64,000 nucleotides of DNA from Harmonia axyridis (Eukaryota; Arthropoda; Insecta; Coleoptera; Coccinellidae), in contig NC_059501.1 in the NCBI RefSeq assembly GCF_914767665.1, positions 28,000,501 to 28,064,500 on the forward strand, in the 5' to 3' direction. Position 1 is the first letter of the stretch, and every line of letters starts with the position of its first letter. Of this stretch, positions 12,031 through 24,132 are shown one piece after another. The position numbers and the translations under genes are program-made. Under the pieces are notes generated by a model. The model was not told the DNA's origin. It saw only the letters and a list, made by a program, of their open reading frames with translations, and made no database searches.

Positions 12031-12817
12031 CAGGAACGGTGTGAGCAATTTTGGCGCCTGAAGCAAAGAATTTTTTGGCGCCTCTGCTGAAAAAGTATCA
12101 GTAAACCCCCCCCCAACAAAAAACATCACCTTTCCCGATGATAATTCGCCATTTTTCATTTCTTTAGCGTTTTTGCTAATCGTTTCTTTCTAAAGTCGTT
12201 TCCACTGAGTTTTTTTTTTTCGGACATTTTTACCTACAATAAATTTCTGAATTTTTTCGACGCTGATGAACAATGCGTAGGTAAAATATCTGATTCTAAC
12301 ATTCACAAGACACTGCGAATCGATCGATGAAAGATTACCTATCACACCACAAGATACAAAGGGCGGTAAGGAATGCAAAGCTCCAAAAACTAAATGGTAT
12401 TTAAAACATATGTTCCGCTGAAAACATTTATAAGTAACTAGTTTTGAATGCAGAATCTTAGGAATTTTCCATATTATGTTGAATGTGTAAACAACTTCCA
12501 CGTAATTCGAAGTGTTGTTTTTCGTCTTTGTGAAATACATTCCATCCCTCATTCAATTAGGGTAATAGGCAATGCTGCTTATATTGGTTGGGTTGCCATG
12601 TGCAGGCGGCTTAGTAAAGACGGTTTGGAGATTTTTATTGTAGGGAATGTTGATAAACGCAGCGAAGCGGACCAACCTTATGTTGTTTTTAAGAATCAAG
12701 ACTATATTTTTTTTTTCAGAAATATGAAAGGGTGGCCACAAACTGGGCTAAATTGCCGCCCTTCGAAAAGAGGAGCCTGAAACAGTCGCTTCACTGTTTC
12801 AGCAGGCCCTGGTTCCT
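12031..12817. mobile_element. Decayed hAT-like element with terminal hairpin
   Basis: The left side (CCAGGAACGGTGTGAGCAAT, about 12031) and the right side (complement CAGGGCCTGCTGAAACAGTG, ending about 12811) both look like CAG-type hAT ends, and GGCGCC / GGGCGGCAATTT motifs recur near both. The right end holds a 10-bp stem with a 6-base loop at 12777-12802 (CTGAAACAGT / ACTGTTTCAG). No target duplication could be found. Frames of 62-120 codons inside on both strands show no transposase motif. Confidence 0.35.
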
Positions 12818-13577
12818 ATAAGAAATTCATAGGTAAAATGAAGAGAATCAAAGGAATTTTTTCAGTAGAAAGTAATGAGTAGAGAGGGAGATAGGTTGAT
12901 TTTTATTTTCTATTATACCAGGCAAATGTTCTATGTCTGTTGCATTGAACAATTAATGTTCTGTTTCAATTTTATTTATTGTTATATAAAGATCTATATA
13001 AGGATGTCAAGATAAATTATTGATTTAAACACGTGGCTAGTGTAATGTTTTTACAAATGAACAACCGCACAATAATATGAATAATTAATTTCAAACTTGT
13101 ATAGGAAGTTCATGGACACCCGAAAATTAATAGCAATTTTCAAACCTGTACTACATGCAAACATTTTTTTAATGGAAATCGTTTTTTTTTTAACTTTCGA
13201 ATTATTTCAAGTTCTTCAATGTTCAATAAAAACCTTCCACAAGCAATTAGTGAGTTCTCATTTAGCATTTTTTAAGTGTTTCTCCATTTTTCTAATGAAG
13301 TTAGTTCATATGAGGAATTTCGTTTAACTAATTTCAAAAGCTCAACTAAAAATAATTGGAAAACTGTCAGCTTTACAGCATTTCAACCGAATATCCAAAG
13401 AAACCATCATATCTGCACGGGCGTAGCAAGGGAGGGTTTAGGAAGTTTCAAGACAAGGGTCTGGAGAACGGGACTGATATGTATATATCTTTTGAATTTT
13501 TTCTATTATTTGTATGAGGTTCGGAGAAGGCCAAGTTGATACAACAATAATTATTCTATTAATTCTTGATTCTTAAA

Positions 13578-13608
13578 GCGCCTTCTTGACATGAAGTCAA
13601 GAAGGCGC
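13578..13608. repeat. Perfect 13-bp stem hairpin
   Basis: GCGCCTTCTTGAC and its exact complement are separated by five bases (ATGAA). It lies in non-coding DNA and is GC-rich against its AT-rich surroundings. It may be the centre of a larger decayed palindrome; no flanking symmetry was detected beyond the stem. Confidence 0.6.
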
Positions 13609-13770
13609 ATCATTCATTTTCAAAATAATGGTTCCAATAAAAGATCCATTTCATCCGATAGAGACGAAGAGGCTCAAAGCTGGTTTTCCTCATCTGCAGA
13701 ATAGACCAAGTTTGAATGAATGAATAAATAGAATAGACCAAGGCCAAGCAAACAGGGAACTCCCTAGCTA

Positions 13771-13792
13771 AAAGAAGAAGAAGAAGAAGAGA
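13771..13792. repeat. GAA microsatellite
   Basis: Six tandem GAA/AGA units in non-coding DNA. The neighbouring frame on the minus strand (13610-13852) reads poly-Leu only because of this repeat. Confidence 0.6.
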
Positions 13793-14229
13793 CGAATTTG
13801 AATGCAAAATGTCCTTAGATGATTTGGCGCGGATGAAACAGGCATATTTCAAAAGGGGTAAAACTGAACCTTTTTCAATAATGTATTTATTATTTTTATA
13901 CCTATTTTTTTTCGTTTTCTTAAAAATATTTCTCCAATAAAGTGATTAATCACATTATGTTGAGTATAAAGTCATTTTATGTTTGAAGCAAAAATCTATG
14001 TGTGGAATTTTGTATGAAAATGCCCGAAAGCTCCTGAATTCAAGTAAGTATATCTACTTTCCTTATTTTTCTCTAATGAAATAAAATAAAACAAAAAAAT
14101 TCCCACAAATATTTATTTCATTTTATGTAGGAATAGAGGTATTATTTGTGAAAATTATTTCGTTTTATTTCATTCGATAAATTATTGTTTTATTTCATTT
14201 GATATCGAGAAAGCCCGAAGTTCCTTATA

Positions 14230-14560
14230 GCAACTTAGCTATAAAGACCGAAATAAGACAAAATGAGGTGCTATAACTTTCCAATGCTTTTGTATGGAAT
14301 CGAAGCTTGGGTATTATTAACAAAAGCGTCCTGCAGGATCATGGGTGGACCACATCACCAATGAAGAAGTTCTCAGGATATTTTAGCAAGAAGAAAGTGA
14401 TCTTGTACCGGAAACTTGAATACCTTGGTAATGTTGTGAGAAACCAGGGGAGGTATAGACTTCTGCAACTTATACTACAGGGAAAAATACAGAGAAAAAT
14501 ATTGGACGACGAAGAATATCGATTGATACGGTCCGTGTCGCCATCATGTTAGCCTACATC
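14230..14560 (+). pseudogene. Non-LTR retrotransposon reverse transcriptase, C-terminal relic
   Basis: Fragments in changing frames match the tail of insect endonuclease-reverse transcriptases: RCYNFPMLLYGIEAWVL-like (about 14262-14315), VDHITNEEVLRIF followed by a stop (about 14342-14385), then KLEYLGNVVRNQGRYRLLQL and ILQGKIQ (about 14414-14500). At least two frameshifts and one stop break it. The catalytic core is missing. Plus strand. Confidence 0.65.
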
Positions 14561-14961
14561 CAAAGTGAACAGACACCAAAAGAAGATTTCATTTGATAAT
14601 GAATTTCTTTCAAGTAAGGACTGAATCCATTAAATTTATCTCCAATTATACTGTCTGAAATTATTCATTTACAATGTAAATAATATGCATGAAATATGGT
14701 TAGGTATATAGTTTATGGGCTATGATGTTTCTGCAAATCTAAATCAATATGAATTTTGTATTTGAATATTGAATAATTAATAGTTATTATTCATAAATGC
14801 GAGTGAACCTATAGTTTATCTTATGTGAGTTTCGTCCGAAATGAAAAATGTTTTTATAGATACATATTTGTAAAAATTACGAACATGGAAGGAGAAACAA
14901 AGAATTAATATGTAGTGACTGTATGCTTGCTCGAAATATGGGATGGTGGGCTACGTATCAC

Positions 14962-16672
14962 CATAGTATAAGGAAAGGATAGTAAGCCAGTGTAGTGCTT
15001 TTTTCGATTTTGTTCATGTTGAGCGCCATCTAGTTGCACTCACGTTAAACCTCGAATTTTACTGTTAAAAATTGGTCCGTAAAGTGGAGCCCTCTGAAAA
15101 AATTGGTGTTATTTTGAAGAACTAAAATATTTGAAATAGAGTGGTCAGAAGACTTCTATATTTCGATATTTTTTCTGCTCTATAATAAGAATTTATGCCA
15201 GTGGCGTGTATTTGTGATAAACAAGTACAATGCTACAAGTTATCATGAAATCACTAAATCAGGTCCAGTCGTCATGAAATGATATCTCTAGGTATTTTCA
15301 GGATTTATGAATCGAATAAACTTCATTTTCCGGAATATCGATATTGCAATTGAATGTATTTGAAGAATATACGATTGATATCGTTTTGTTATAGATTGAG
15401 TGAGAATAGGTAAAGTTTCTATCAACATTAATTTCCTAATGTCGTAAGTTCCAATGAAATTTCTCAAAAGCTATATTTAGCATTTGACAGTTGGTTTCGA
15501 TCATTTTTTCCCAACCTTTTACGATTCTTCGAGTTATGTATTTTATTATTCGACTGTAATATTTTCTGACCGAAAAATCAGCCCATGTTTTTATGAATAT
15601 TTGAAGAAAAGTTTACCTTAAACAACCAAATTATATTGAAATATCTCAATTATGTTGAAAATAAATAAAATCATGTTTTATTTTTATATTTACCTTATAT
15701 TTAAAATTGAAATGAATATTTTCGGGTTGTAGTTTGTGGATTGAACATATCAATGGATTTTTCATATAGCTCAGGAGCTTGAAATATTAGAGGTTTCCTA
15801 GTAATAAATCTTTTTTGGTAAAAATGAAGGAAAAAACTTGAAAATTGGAAAATTCAGTTTTAATATCAAATAAAAGAAATTTTATAAAGAAAAGTCCAAG
15901 AGTTGGTAGAGACAGATGGAATTTTAGTTCTTCTATACATACTAAGCAAATAGCCACTGTCAGTGCTGTGCAGTTTTTTTTATAAAAATGCATAATTTTT
16001 TTTTTCTTCCACGAAAAAAATATGGTTTCGCCTTTTCGACTCCCAAATTTCTAAACAGTTTCTGATTAGTACTTGATAAATCACAAACTATGCCTATAAG
16101 TTGAAAGTTTTGATTCTTGAAGTTTTTTCAAAGCCTCCGTAACGATGAGCAACAACGATGTATGAGACACCCCATTATCAGATACAAAATATGCAATCGG
16201 TATTTTCCAGGAGCTATAAATACCTCTAATCATTAAAACCAGCGCCTGGTTAGCAGGATTTTCGCCCAAGATCCACAATCCCTTCAATTTCATCAGTTTT
16301 TTTATTGTAATCAATATTTCTTTTAATACTCATCTCATCAAACATGAGAACACATTTACTCTCTTTGAGCATCATCGACTCAGCCTTTATTGTCAGGTTG
16401 ACGAAAATTTTTTTATTGAAACCTGGCTTACACCGAAAATTTGTCAACCATGACTTCAGTGTCGAAACCCCTGGTAACTGGAACCCTTTCTGACGCAAGA
16501 ACTTGTAGGTACTGGGACCCCTGAAAAAAAGAGCCAAAGTTACCTTTTTTTTAGAAGGCAGCCAAGGCGTCTTTTTCTTATGCCGTATCTGCATAGTCCT
16601 GAATGTATCCACATAGTTTGATGGATTTTTTTGTGCAATTTTTTTTTGCCTTCTAATATTCCTTATACTATG
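14962..16672 (-). mobile_element. P-type DNA transposon, internally deleted (1711 bp)
   Basis: The inverted ends CATAGTATAAGGAA (14962-14975) and TTCCTTATACTATG (16659-16672) are flanked by a direct 7-bp GTATCAC (14955-14961 and 16673-16679), extendable to 8 bp if one end base is shared. P elements make 8-bp duplications and have CA-type ends. The only coding remains are a P/THAP9-like transposase fragment on the minus strand. The N-terminal THAP zinc finger is missing, and about 1.1 kb of unrecognised sequence follows the fragment. The copy is therefore an internally rearranged, non-autonomous derivative. The readable terminal repeats and duplication mean it is not extremely old. Confidence 0.7.
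16081..16612 (-). pseudogene. P element/THAP9-like transposase fragment
   Basis: Two overlapping minus-strand frames, 16612-16250 and 16314-16081, read as one interrupted protein. The first has LALFFRGPSTYKFLRQKGF and LPGVSTLKSWL followed by CVLMFDEMSIKRNIDY, which is the first catalytic aspartate region of P transposases (D in the DEMSI motif). The second has ANQALVLMIRGIYSSWKIPI followed by AYFVSDNGVS, the next conserved block. One frameshift near 16250-16310 separates them. The THAP finger, leucine zipper and C-terminal catalytic residues are absent. Inactive. Confidence 0.75.
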
Positions 16673-16679
16673 GTATCAC

Positions 16680-17424
16680 CACAGACTACTAGTCTTTGGT
16701 ATCACACTCTAAATCGGCACCGCTGGCTATATAAACCCAGCGTGCTACAACAGAGTCATCAATAAATAAACATGATAGCAGTAAGAGAATCTAACTTCTA
16801 CACTGCAAATACATTGGACACAGGAGTCACCATTCTCGCGAAGAAGATGGAAGTTGTATGTATTTGGTAGAAATCACAATGCCAAACTGATGATTGACTT
16901 GAGAAGGCCTCGCCAAAGATATTTTCCAAAATAATTATCTAGTTATGAGAAGCATCATCTCTAAATATAATGCGAGATTGACAAGGAAGTTCCTTGAAAT
17001 AGTGGACGTACGAGAATGTGGAAGGAACACTCTACATCGGAGTTAATATGAGACTAAAAAATAAGTTTAGTTATTATAGGTACCTATAGCTTCAGTCAAG
17101 GTACTGTCTGCATTTCAAATCACGCTTTGTTTTTCGCCTATACCATTTATTGCAATACATCTGTGAAGAGTTTGGTGGGTATTTTTTGAAGAAATATTTT
17201 TTTTGAGAACAGTCCTTGAAAAGCAAAACACATAGATATGAGTATATAGAAAAGAAGTGAAACAAATTCAGTGAGAAATTGATATAATCAAAGACGAATT
17301 AAATGAAATCTCAGGAATTTCGGTCTAACAATATAAAGTTTAATAGTAAAATCATTCGGTAAATATCAAAGTTAATGAATAAAAACATATATAAAAATTA
17401 CACTTAAGAATATAATTTCAATTT
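16680..17424. other. Intergenic between P element and EcKL gene A
   Basis: Contains a TATATAAACCC motif at about 16722 followed by AATAAATAAA at about 16761. No gene is visible. The region is downstream (3') of EcKL gene A, which ends at 17425. Confidence 0.35.
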
Positions 17425-20400
17425 TCAATTTCCGTTGTATTCATTTATAAATATTTTAGTCAATTGTATAACTCTATCCTGTTGTTCATCAGTCATATTC
17501 TCTAATCTTTCTTCAACTGACATATTCTCCATTCCTCCCACTTTTACCATCACGTCGAAAACAGCTTCGCTCCAGTAGAAGATGGGGTTTATCCACTGAG
17601 CCATCATGTAGCCGCATAAACTACATCTTTTAATCTCACTATCAATCCATTCAAATGTTAAAGGCGCCAACATCTCATCTATGTCAGATATGCTCATTTT
17701 TCTTGCTATGCACACATCATAGATCGATTGATGTAAATGCATTAGGTAATAATCTAGAAGGCCTCGTCTCTGATTAGTTAAAAATGCTGTGGCAAAATTA
17801 ACGTAGAGAAAGAAACATAGGTCTGTTGCTGGCGAACTGTAAACAATATGTTGCCAATCCAGAACCATCGCCATATTCTTACGGTATAGTAAATTGTTTA
17901 TCCAGAAATTTCCGTGGTTTACTACCATTATTGGAACCTTTTCTTTAATTATTTCTCTCTGTTTACCCCAGGCTGTTTCTTTCAATTCATTCAATATTTT
18001 TATGTGCTCTTTAGCGTTGGGTTCATGGGACACTTTAAGGAGATGAATAGTTGTATCTATTGTACTAGCTTGCATCGTTGCAAGTTTTTTTGTTTCATTC
18101 AACGGAATTTCAATAATGTTTTTGATCATTTCTTCGAAATAAGGCTTGTTCAGTTTTTGCATAACGATGGATGCTGCATGTAATTTAGCCATTTCCTATA
18201 AGAAAAGTAGGTTTTTGAAGTTTCACTCAGTAATATAAGAAGGAATAATTACTTTGACTTGATTTTTTAGCAATCAAAAGGATGGAACAATAGCATTTAG
18301 AATTTGGTAGATTGGTCTTTTGAGAATTCTTATTAAATAGTACTGTTTTATTGATATGGCAGGCCAAATTTGACTGTAGGGTTTTGCAAGATAAAACGGG
18401 TCAGAGCTCTGCAAATTCCTTTTTTTTTGAAAAATAAAACATCTCGAGCTTGGAGTAACCTGATATTTCGTGTGGTTATTGAAATTCAAGCATACAATGT
18501 TAACAATCTGCTCCTGGACTGTCGTAAATCATATTGGTTAAAAAAGTGAAAAATGCAAAGCTTTGGCCAGTCATGCTATTTTACTCTAGTGAGAAACTCA
18601 GGAACCAAAAGGATTGCAAAACTATTGAGGTGACTTTTTATTACGAACTGTAATTTGAGTGAAAATTATTAAGTGAATATAGTGGTGAAAATGTAATAAT
18701 AAATCAGTGAAAGGACTACAGTCACAAGATATGAAGTGTTGATCCAAAAACTTTACTTCACGATAGATTGGTGGTGTAGGATCAGAGAAACAGGAAAATG
18801 ATACTCTGTTAGTTCGCCGACGTTTCGGAAAAATTTATTTCCATCCTCAGGGCTCTACAAAATTTACGGAAAACATCATTTGTAACATTGATGAAGGTGT
18901 TTACAAAAATAAAGGAAAGATGAGCATTACTAAAAGTTATTGACTAGAAAATATCACAGAACAGATGGTCTGGCATAATTTAGGTATACAATGAAACATT
19001 ATATAATTCAAAACATTTTTAGTTTAAAATAAGAATAAAAATTAAAAATAAAAAGTAATATACACACATATAGGTACAAACAAAGTACTTACAAGCTAGA
19101 CAAATCTATCTTCCCAAAATCATCTCATTAAAATTCAAATCAATTCTCCAATATTTCACGTAAAAAGAAATCATAATAAATTAAAAAGCCCTAATTTGTT
19201 TCGAGTCCGCTGTTCCTTTGATTTCACCTCCGTCTGTTGGCGTACTGTCTATGCATCGGTCGCAAAAAATGATTCATTTTACTGGGAATAAATTATTTTT
19301 TATTTATTATTATTATTATTGTTTGTCCCCGCTTTTTAATTTATTATGATTTCTTTTTATGTGAAATATTGGAGAATTGATTTGAATTTTAATGAGATGA
19401 TTTTGGGAAGATACATTTCTCTAGCTTGTAAGTACTTTGTTTGTACCTATATGTGTGTATGTTACTTTTTATTTTATTCTTATTTTAAACTAAAAATGTT
19501 TTGAATTATATAATGTTTCATTGTATACCTAAATTATGCCAGACCATTTTTTCTGTGATATTTTCTAGTCAATAACTTTTAGTAATGCTCATCTTTCCTT
19601 TATTTTTGTAAACACCTACATCAATGTTACAAATGATGTTTTCCGTAAATTTTGTAGAGCCCTGAGGATGGAAATCATTTTTTCCGAAACGTCGGCGAAC
19701 TAACAGAGTATCATTTTCCTGTTTCTCTGATCCTACACCACCAATCTATCGTGAAGTACTACAGAGTTGCAGATACAATTGGTGGTGCTAGACTCATTGT
19801 ATGAAGAGGCTCAGCTGGATAGGCTCTCATCTCATATCATCTCGTATCACAAAAGAAAAAAAATAAAGACTTTAAAAAGTTAGATAAAACATGAATTCTT
19901 TCGCTTGCTTCTCCTTTGGAAAAAGTGTTCCATTCAAAGTAAAAATTGAATTAATTAGACTGAATAATAATTATTCTTTTCATTGCAATAACATCATTCT
20001 TCTAAAATTCTTGAAAAGATATAGATTTCGAAGTATAAAATGAAAATACAATAATCTGAGTGTCTATTGCCCTGGAAATATAAAATCACATGAATTTAAA
20101 TTGAAGGGCTGTTTGAAGTGAACAAACAGACATAAATTTATCACCCTTTGTTTCCGAAACAAAAAGTTTGAGGATACACAACAAGCTACTTTTCTGAAAG
20201 GCCTGTATATCCTGCATTCACCACCTCACTAGGCTATGGCCTACCACTCATGTAACACCCTGTATGATCGCGTCATGAAAAATCATCTTCAATTTTTTGA
20301 AATTCTACAAAACTTTAAAAAAATTTTTAGTTACCTGGATTGGAGACCATACTTGTTCCCAAGAAGTGACATATTTTCTGTTCATGGATTCAAACTTCTT

Positions 20401-21777
20401 AAGTTCCATATCTTCGAGAATTATATTTGAGGGATTGCCATGTACGTATGTAGGCAAACGTAAAGGTTGACTGGCATATACATCTAATGCCATTAATATT
20501 TTTTCATAAGCAGCTATTTCATTCTTGAAAGCTATTTCTGTATGCATAAGTTTATTGTGTTCTTCATTATCAGGTTTCGATTTTACAAAAATCGAATCGT
20601 AAACCTCATCTGCAGAAAAAAATAGTGTTTCAATTTGTAACTAAATAAATTAGTTTACAAAAATAATGAAACAAAATTCGGGAAAGGCACTAACTTGGCA
20701 CCAGGAATTTTTGAGCTCCCGTCATTAATGCACCTGTTACGAAATTAGAGACTACTGCTCCTGCAATTCGACATGACTATTCGAGTGGTTGTTTTACATA
20801 TATGTAGGTAGGGGAGTATGGGGCTTGAAGTTCTCGGGGTGAATAGCTTTGTAACGAAAAAAGATAGCAAGACATGCAAAATATGCTTCTAAAGAACCAA
20901 ATGGAGTGCCAATTTGGCAGTAATTTTTATTACTCTGGTGACGGTGGTTGAGTGACTGTGTGCACGTGCTCTCGAAACGTAACGTAAGTTAAAGTTTTCT
21001 TGTTTGAACTATTTGGTCTATCTTTGTTAATTATAAACCTATAATACAACAAACAATAATCTTGAAATTTTTATTTTATATCTACACACAAACTTTAAAC
21101 TCGATATTGATGCTGAAATATTGATTTTTTTTTCGATATTCTACTTAATTTTTTCTAGTTCTGGAGACGCGATCAACATGAGATTTTGAACAAGGCTTGA
21201 AAATTACCATTTTACATTTGAATACAGAATTTTATCTTCTATTATATATTTAACTCTATTATTTAATATTTTAATATAGGTATCTACATATATACCTAAG
21301 TATATTTGAAGTTCATCTAGTTTTGTCAATTGCATAATGATCATTATAAAAATATTTATTACTAATAACTACTTCATTGATGATAATATGATGAAAATCC
21401 TGAAAGGTTTGAGAAAAAATTACTTAATTATTTAAAACAAATTGAATACGTGTGTGCATTGACAACAAATTGAATACGTGTGTAGCATTGAGTAAATATC
21501 GCTTGTGGTTTTTACCTCTACGTATTGTAGTGTATTTTCTACCCCATAATTCAGGCACTTCCTTAGTTGTGCTAACGCTTTGGGGCCTCCTTCTCTTCTT
21601 GTGATCGAATTTAACCCTCCAAGCATCTGATATGAAATTGTTTCCTCTGGAAGTTGCTGGTTCTAGTTCGATGTCTGTTATCATTACTTCTGCATTCCAG
21701 AACATCCCCATGATTCCCTCGAATGCCCTCTTGTCGACCTGTCTATTCTTTATGAGCTGTGTAGACGCGGCTGCCAT
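17425..21777 (-). CDS. EcKL/CHK kinase-like protein A, altered catalytic loop
   Basis: Three coding exons on the minus strand (21777-21516, 20609-20335, 18195-17425) with phases 1 and 0 give 435 residues, the usual size of ecdysteroid-kinase-like (EcKinase, CHK) proteins. Seen in order: GNNFISDAWRVKF (nucleotide-loop region), FVKSKP with the ATP-binding lysine (about K97), NEIAAYEKI (helix-C Glu), IILEDMELKKF (hinge), MAKLHAAS, the Brenner-type loop VNHGNFWINN (271-280), VLDWQHIVYSSPATDL (metal-binding Asp 292), then MMAQWINPIFYWSEAVF. The loop has Asn275 where the family has the catalytic-base Asp. Exon 1 ends with a basic stretch of about 28 residues after WRVKFDH that paralogs B and C lack; a different donor could remove part of it. 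Intron 2 (2.1 kb) holds a foldback element. A leader exon is proposed at about 24377. Confidence 0.85.
18816..18853 (-). ncRNA. Hammerhead ribozyme-like core (left arm)
   Basis: On the minus strand: GCC, CTGAGGA, a GGAAA/TTTCC stem, GAAA, then CGTC and GGC. This fits C3-A9 CUGANGA, stem II, GAAA, a self-complementary ACGU stem III, cleavage triplet GUC and a 3-bp stem I. All core residues are intact. Activity is inferred, not shown. Confidence 0.5.
19659..19696 (+). ncRNA. Hammerhead ribozyme-like core (right arm)
   Basis: Mirror copy of the left-arm core: CTGAGGA at 19662-19668, stem II at 19670-19685, GAAAC at 19686-19690, GTC at 19691-19693 and GGC at 19694-19696. Stem III is only ACGU, so two molecules (or the two arms) would have to pair, as proposed for Penelope-type hammerheads. 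Confidence 0.5.
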
Positions 21778-24132
21778 TTTGTAGTATGGTGGGGATTTTG
21801 GAAATTCACACAAAAACTAGAGCAAACAAAATGACAAAACCGTTATGATAACTTTGAAAGTAAACATTCATGAAACATCTTTGTTATAAAATTGTCAAGT
21901 ATTATCTTCATAGAAAAAAGTTTGAGTGATAAAAATAAAAAATTATTTGATAAAAATTTGAATAACGAGTTGTATTTGGAAGTCCAAAGGGCGGAGCCAC
22001 TTCGGTGAGCAGAGCGAGTTAACAAATATAAAGCTGTTTCTCCAACCTTCCATTCTCCAGAATCAAATATATTATGTTTGAATACTGAATTTTCGTCCAA
22101 AAATGAAATGAAAATGGATTTATATCATCTTATGTAATAATAATACGTGATACGTAATCAAAAGGAAAAGGGTTATAACCGTTTTGATGGTATTCAATGA
22201 TTATTTCTAAAAATCTAATAGAATAACTAATAGAAAAAAAAAACTGGAAGTCTGAAACATTTTTTCTTTCACGATAAATTTTCGATAAATATTCTACAAT
22301 TTTTGGAGTAGGATTAATTGATTTTTTAGGAAATTACCCTGTCAATCTAATATAGTGTTTCACGAATAAACTGCACAGACTTTCAGTGAAGATGCTGAAT
22401 GTTATGAGGGGTTTTGAACAGTGATAGAAATATTTCGTATATTCGTCAAAGAAATGCAGGCTGCTTTATGTATTTTATCTAAAACTTTCAATCAGCATAA
22501 CTTTTGAACGCTTTCATTGATTTTCATGAAATTTTCAGGAGATAAAAATCGAATTAAGTCCGATATTTTATTTACTTTTAGTGACTTGTCGATAAAGCTG
22601 GATCGGATAAAGTATTTATACTCAAAAAAAAAATTAAATATCCGATAAAACAAGCCCATTGAAAATACTGCTACACTTCGTATCGATAATTTATAAACAA
22701 TTGAATGAAAATCTTAAAATTCTTAAAATTTCATGGATCAACGCATTATTCGGAGATTAAAGTAAATTGAAATATACCCGATTTTCAATGGAATATAAAA
22801 TATTGAAACGAAGGGTGGCAGTATTGCCAATAGGTTTGTTTGATAGAAATTTTAATTTCGTTTTTCAGAATAAATACGATTTATAAAATTTTTTGTACAG
22901 GGTGTTTTACAACACACTACGACAAATCAGGAAAAGTGAATATTGGACTTTATTCTATTTATTTATTGGAATTTTCATAAAAATGCATAAAGGCCTTCAA
23001 GAATTATGTCGATTGAGGGTTTTCGATAAAATACTTACATTAAACATCCTATATCTTTTGAACGAATTTACTTAGGACATATTTCGAACACTGTTTAAAA
23101 CTCCCCTGAATTCCTGAATTAATTTTTAATTTTAATAAATTTTTTTTAATTGTAATTAATTTTTTTTTAATATAATTTCTATCAATTTTGATTTGAATGA
23201 ATTCTGAAGTGAAATGAACTGATTAGAAATTACTTTTTTCCATACCACTCTAAACCAAAAATAAATAATTTGCAAATGTAGGTATTTATAGAGTATTGAA
23301 AGATCTTCCAAACTTAACATGTTTGTTCTAAAAAATATCGATGACGTCAGGCACCTTCAATGACGTGATCAGTTCAGATTTTTTATCGGAAGTTGGGCAA
23401 TTGAAAAAGAAAATTTCTCTTGATATTAAATTAAAAGAAAATAAATATATTCTAACCCTTTCACTGTTTCTATTATTAACGTTGTATTTCAAAAAGTATG
23501 TAACACTCACTAATTACCCTAATTCTTTTGAGATAATGAATAACTGGAAAAGAAAATAATCGGTTGTTGAATGAAAATTTGGAGTAAATAACTAATTATA
23601 CCAATTCATTATAATTTTCCGTTTGATTTAAATTATTGCTGACGATATGATTGTAGAAATTTTCGAGGTTTATATTAACACAACGTTGACTCAATAGATT
23701 CGAAATTATATAACTTTAGAAGAAAAAATTGAAAAAAAAAAAGACTTATGTATAAGGAATCAATCAATTCGTTACCGTGAGTGCTTAATTTATAATTTCA
23801 TCCAAATAGTTTCGATTAAAATGAAAAAAAAAATTAATTTTGTTCCTGCATTGTTATTGGAAGTATATATACTCTCGAATCATTTAAATTTAATTTTAAC
23901 TATCTTTCCGGATATTTTTGAAGTGATTATAATAACAATATCAACAAATATTGATTATTGAAAATTTATTGTAGAATGCGTATTCATCAAATAGAAATTT
24001 GATGATAATAAATATACATATTCAGGATGTTATTTGAAAAATATTATTTTCCACATATAATGGAAGAATAAAACTAAAAGGTTGGGAATTTCTACATTTA
24101 TTTCGAAATTAATAGATATAAATAAGAAAAAC

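Larger units (their letters stand above)
18754..19758. mobile_element. 1-kb foldback element with ribozyme-like arms
   Basis: Lies in intron 2 of EcKL gene A. The ends TACTTCACGATAGATTGGTG (18754) and its complement (to 19758) start arms of about 400 bp that match closely, separated by about 200 bp. TA at both edges could be a 2-bp target duplication. The arm text contains CTGAGGA, then a GGAAA stem, then GAAACGTCGGC: a hammerhead-type core, one per arm. Such cores are known from the pseudo-LTRs of Penelope-like retroelements. No reverse transcriptase remains. It could be a tail-to-tail pair of pseudo-LTRs or a MITE that took up the motif. Confidence 0.65.

Noticed and set aside
12190..12780. 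Overlapping frames of 110-120 codons in the decayed hAT-like element
   Set aside because: No hAT transposase motifs (no dimerisation region, no conserved RW or catalytic block).
16690..16790. Possible solo LTR (TATATAAACCC followed by AATAAATAAA and a primer-site-like ATTGGACAC)
   Set aside because: No TG...CA borders, no target duplication and no gag/pol remains could be found.
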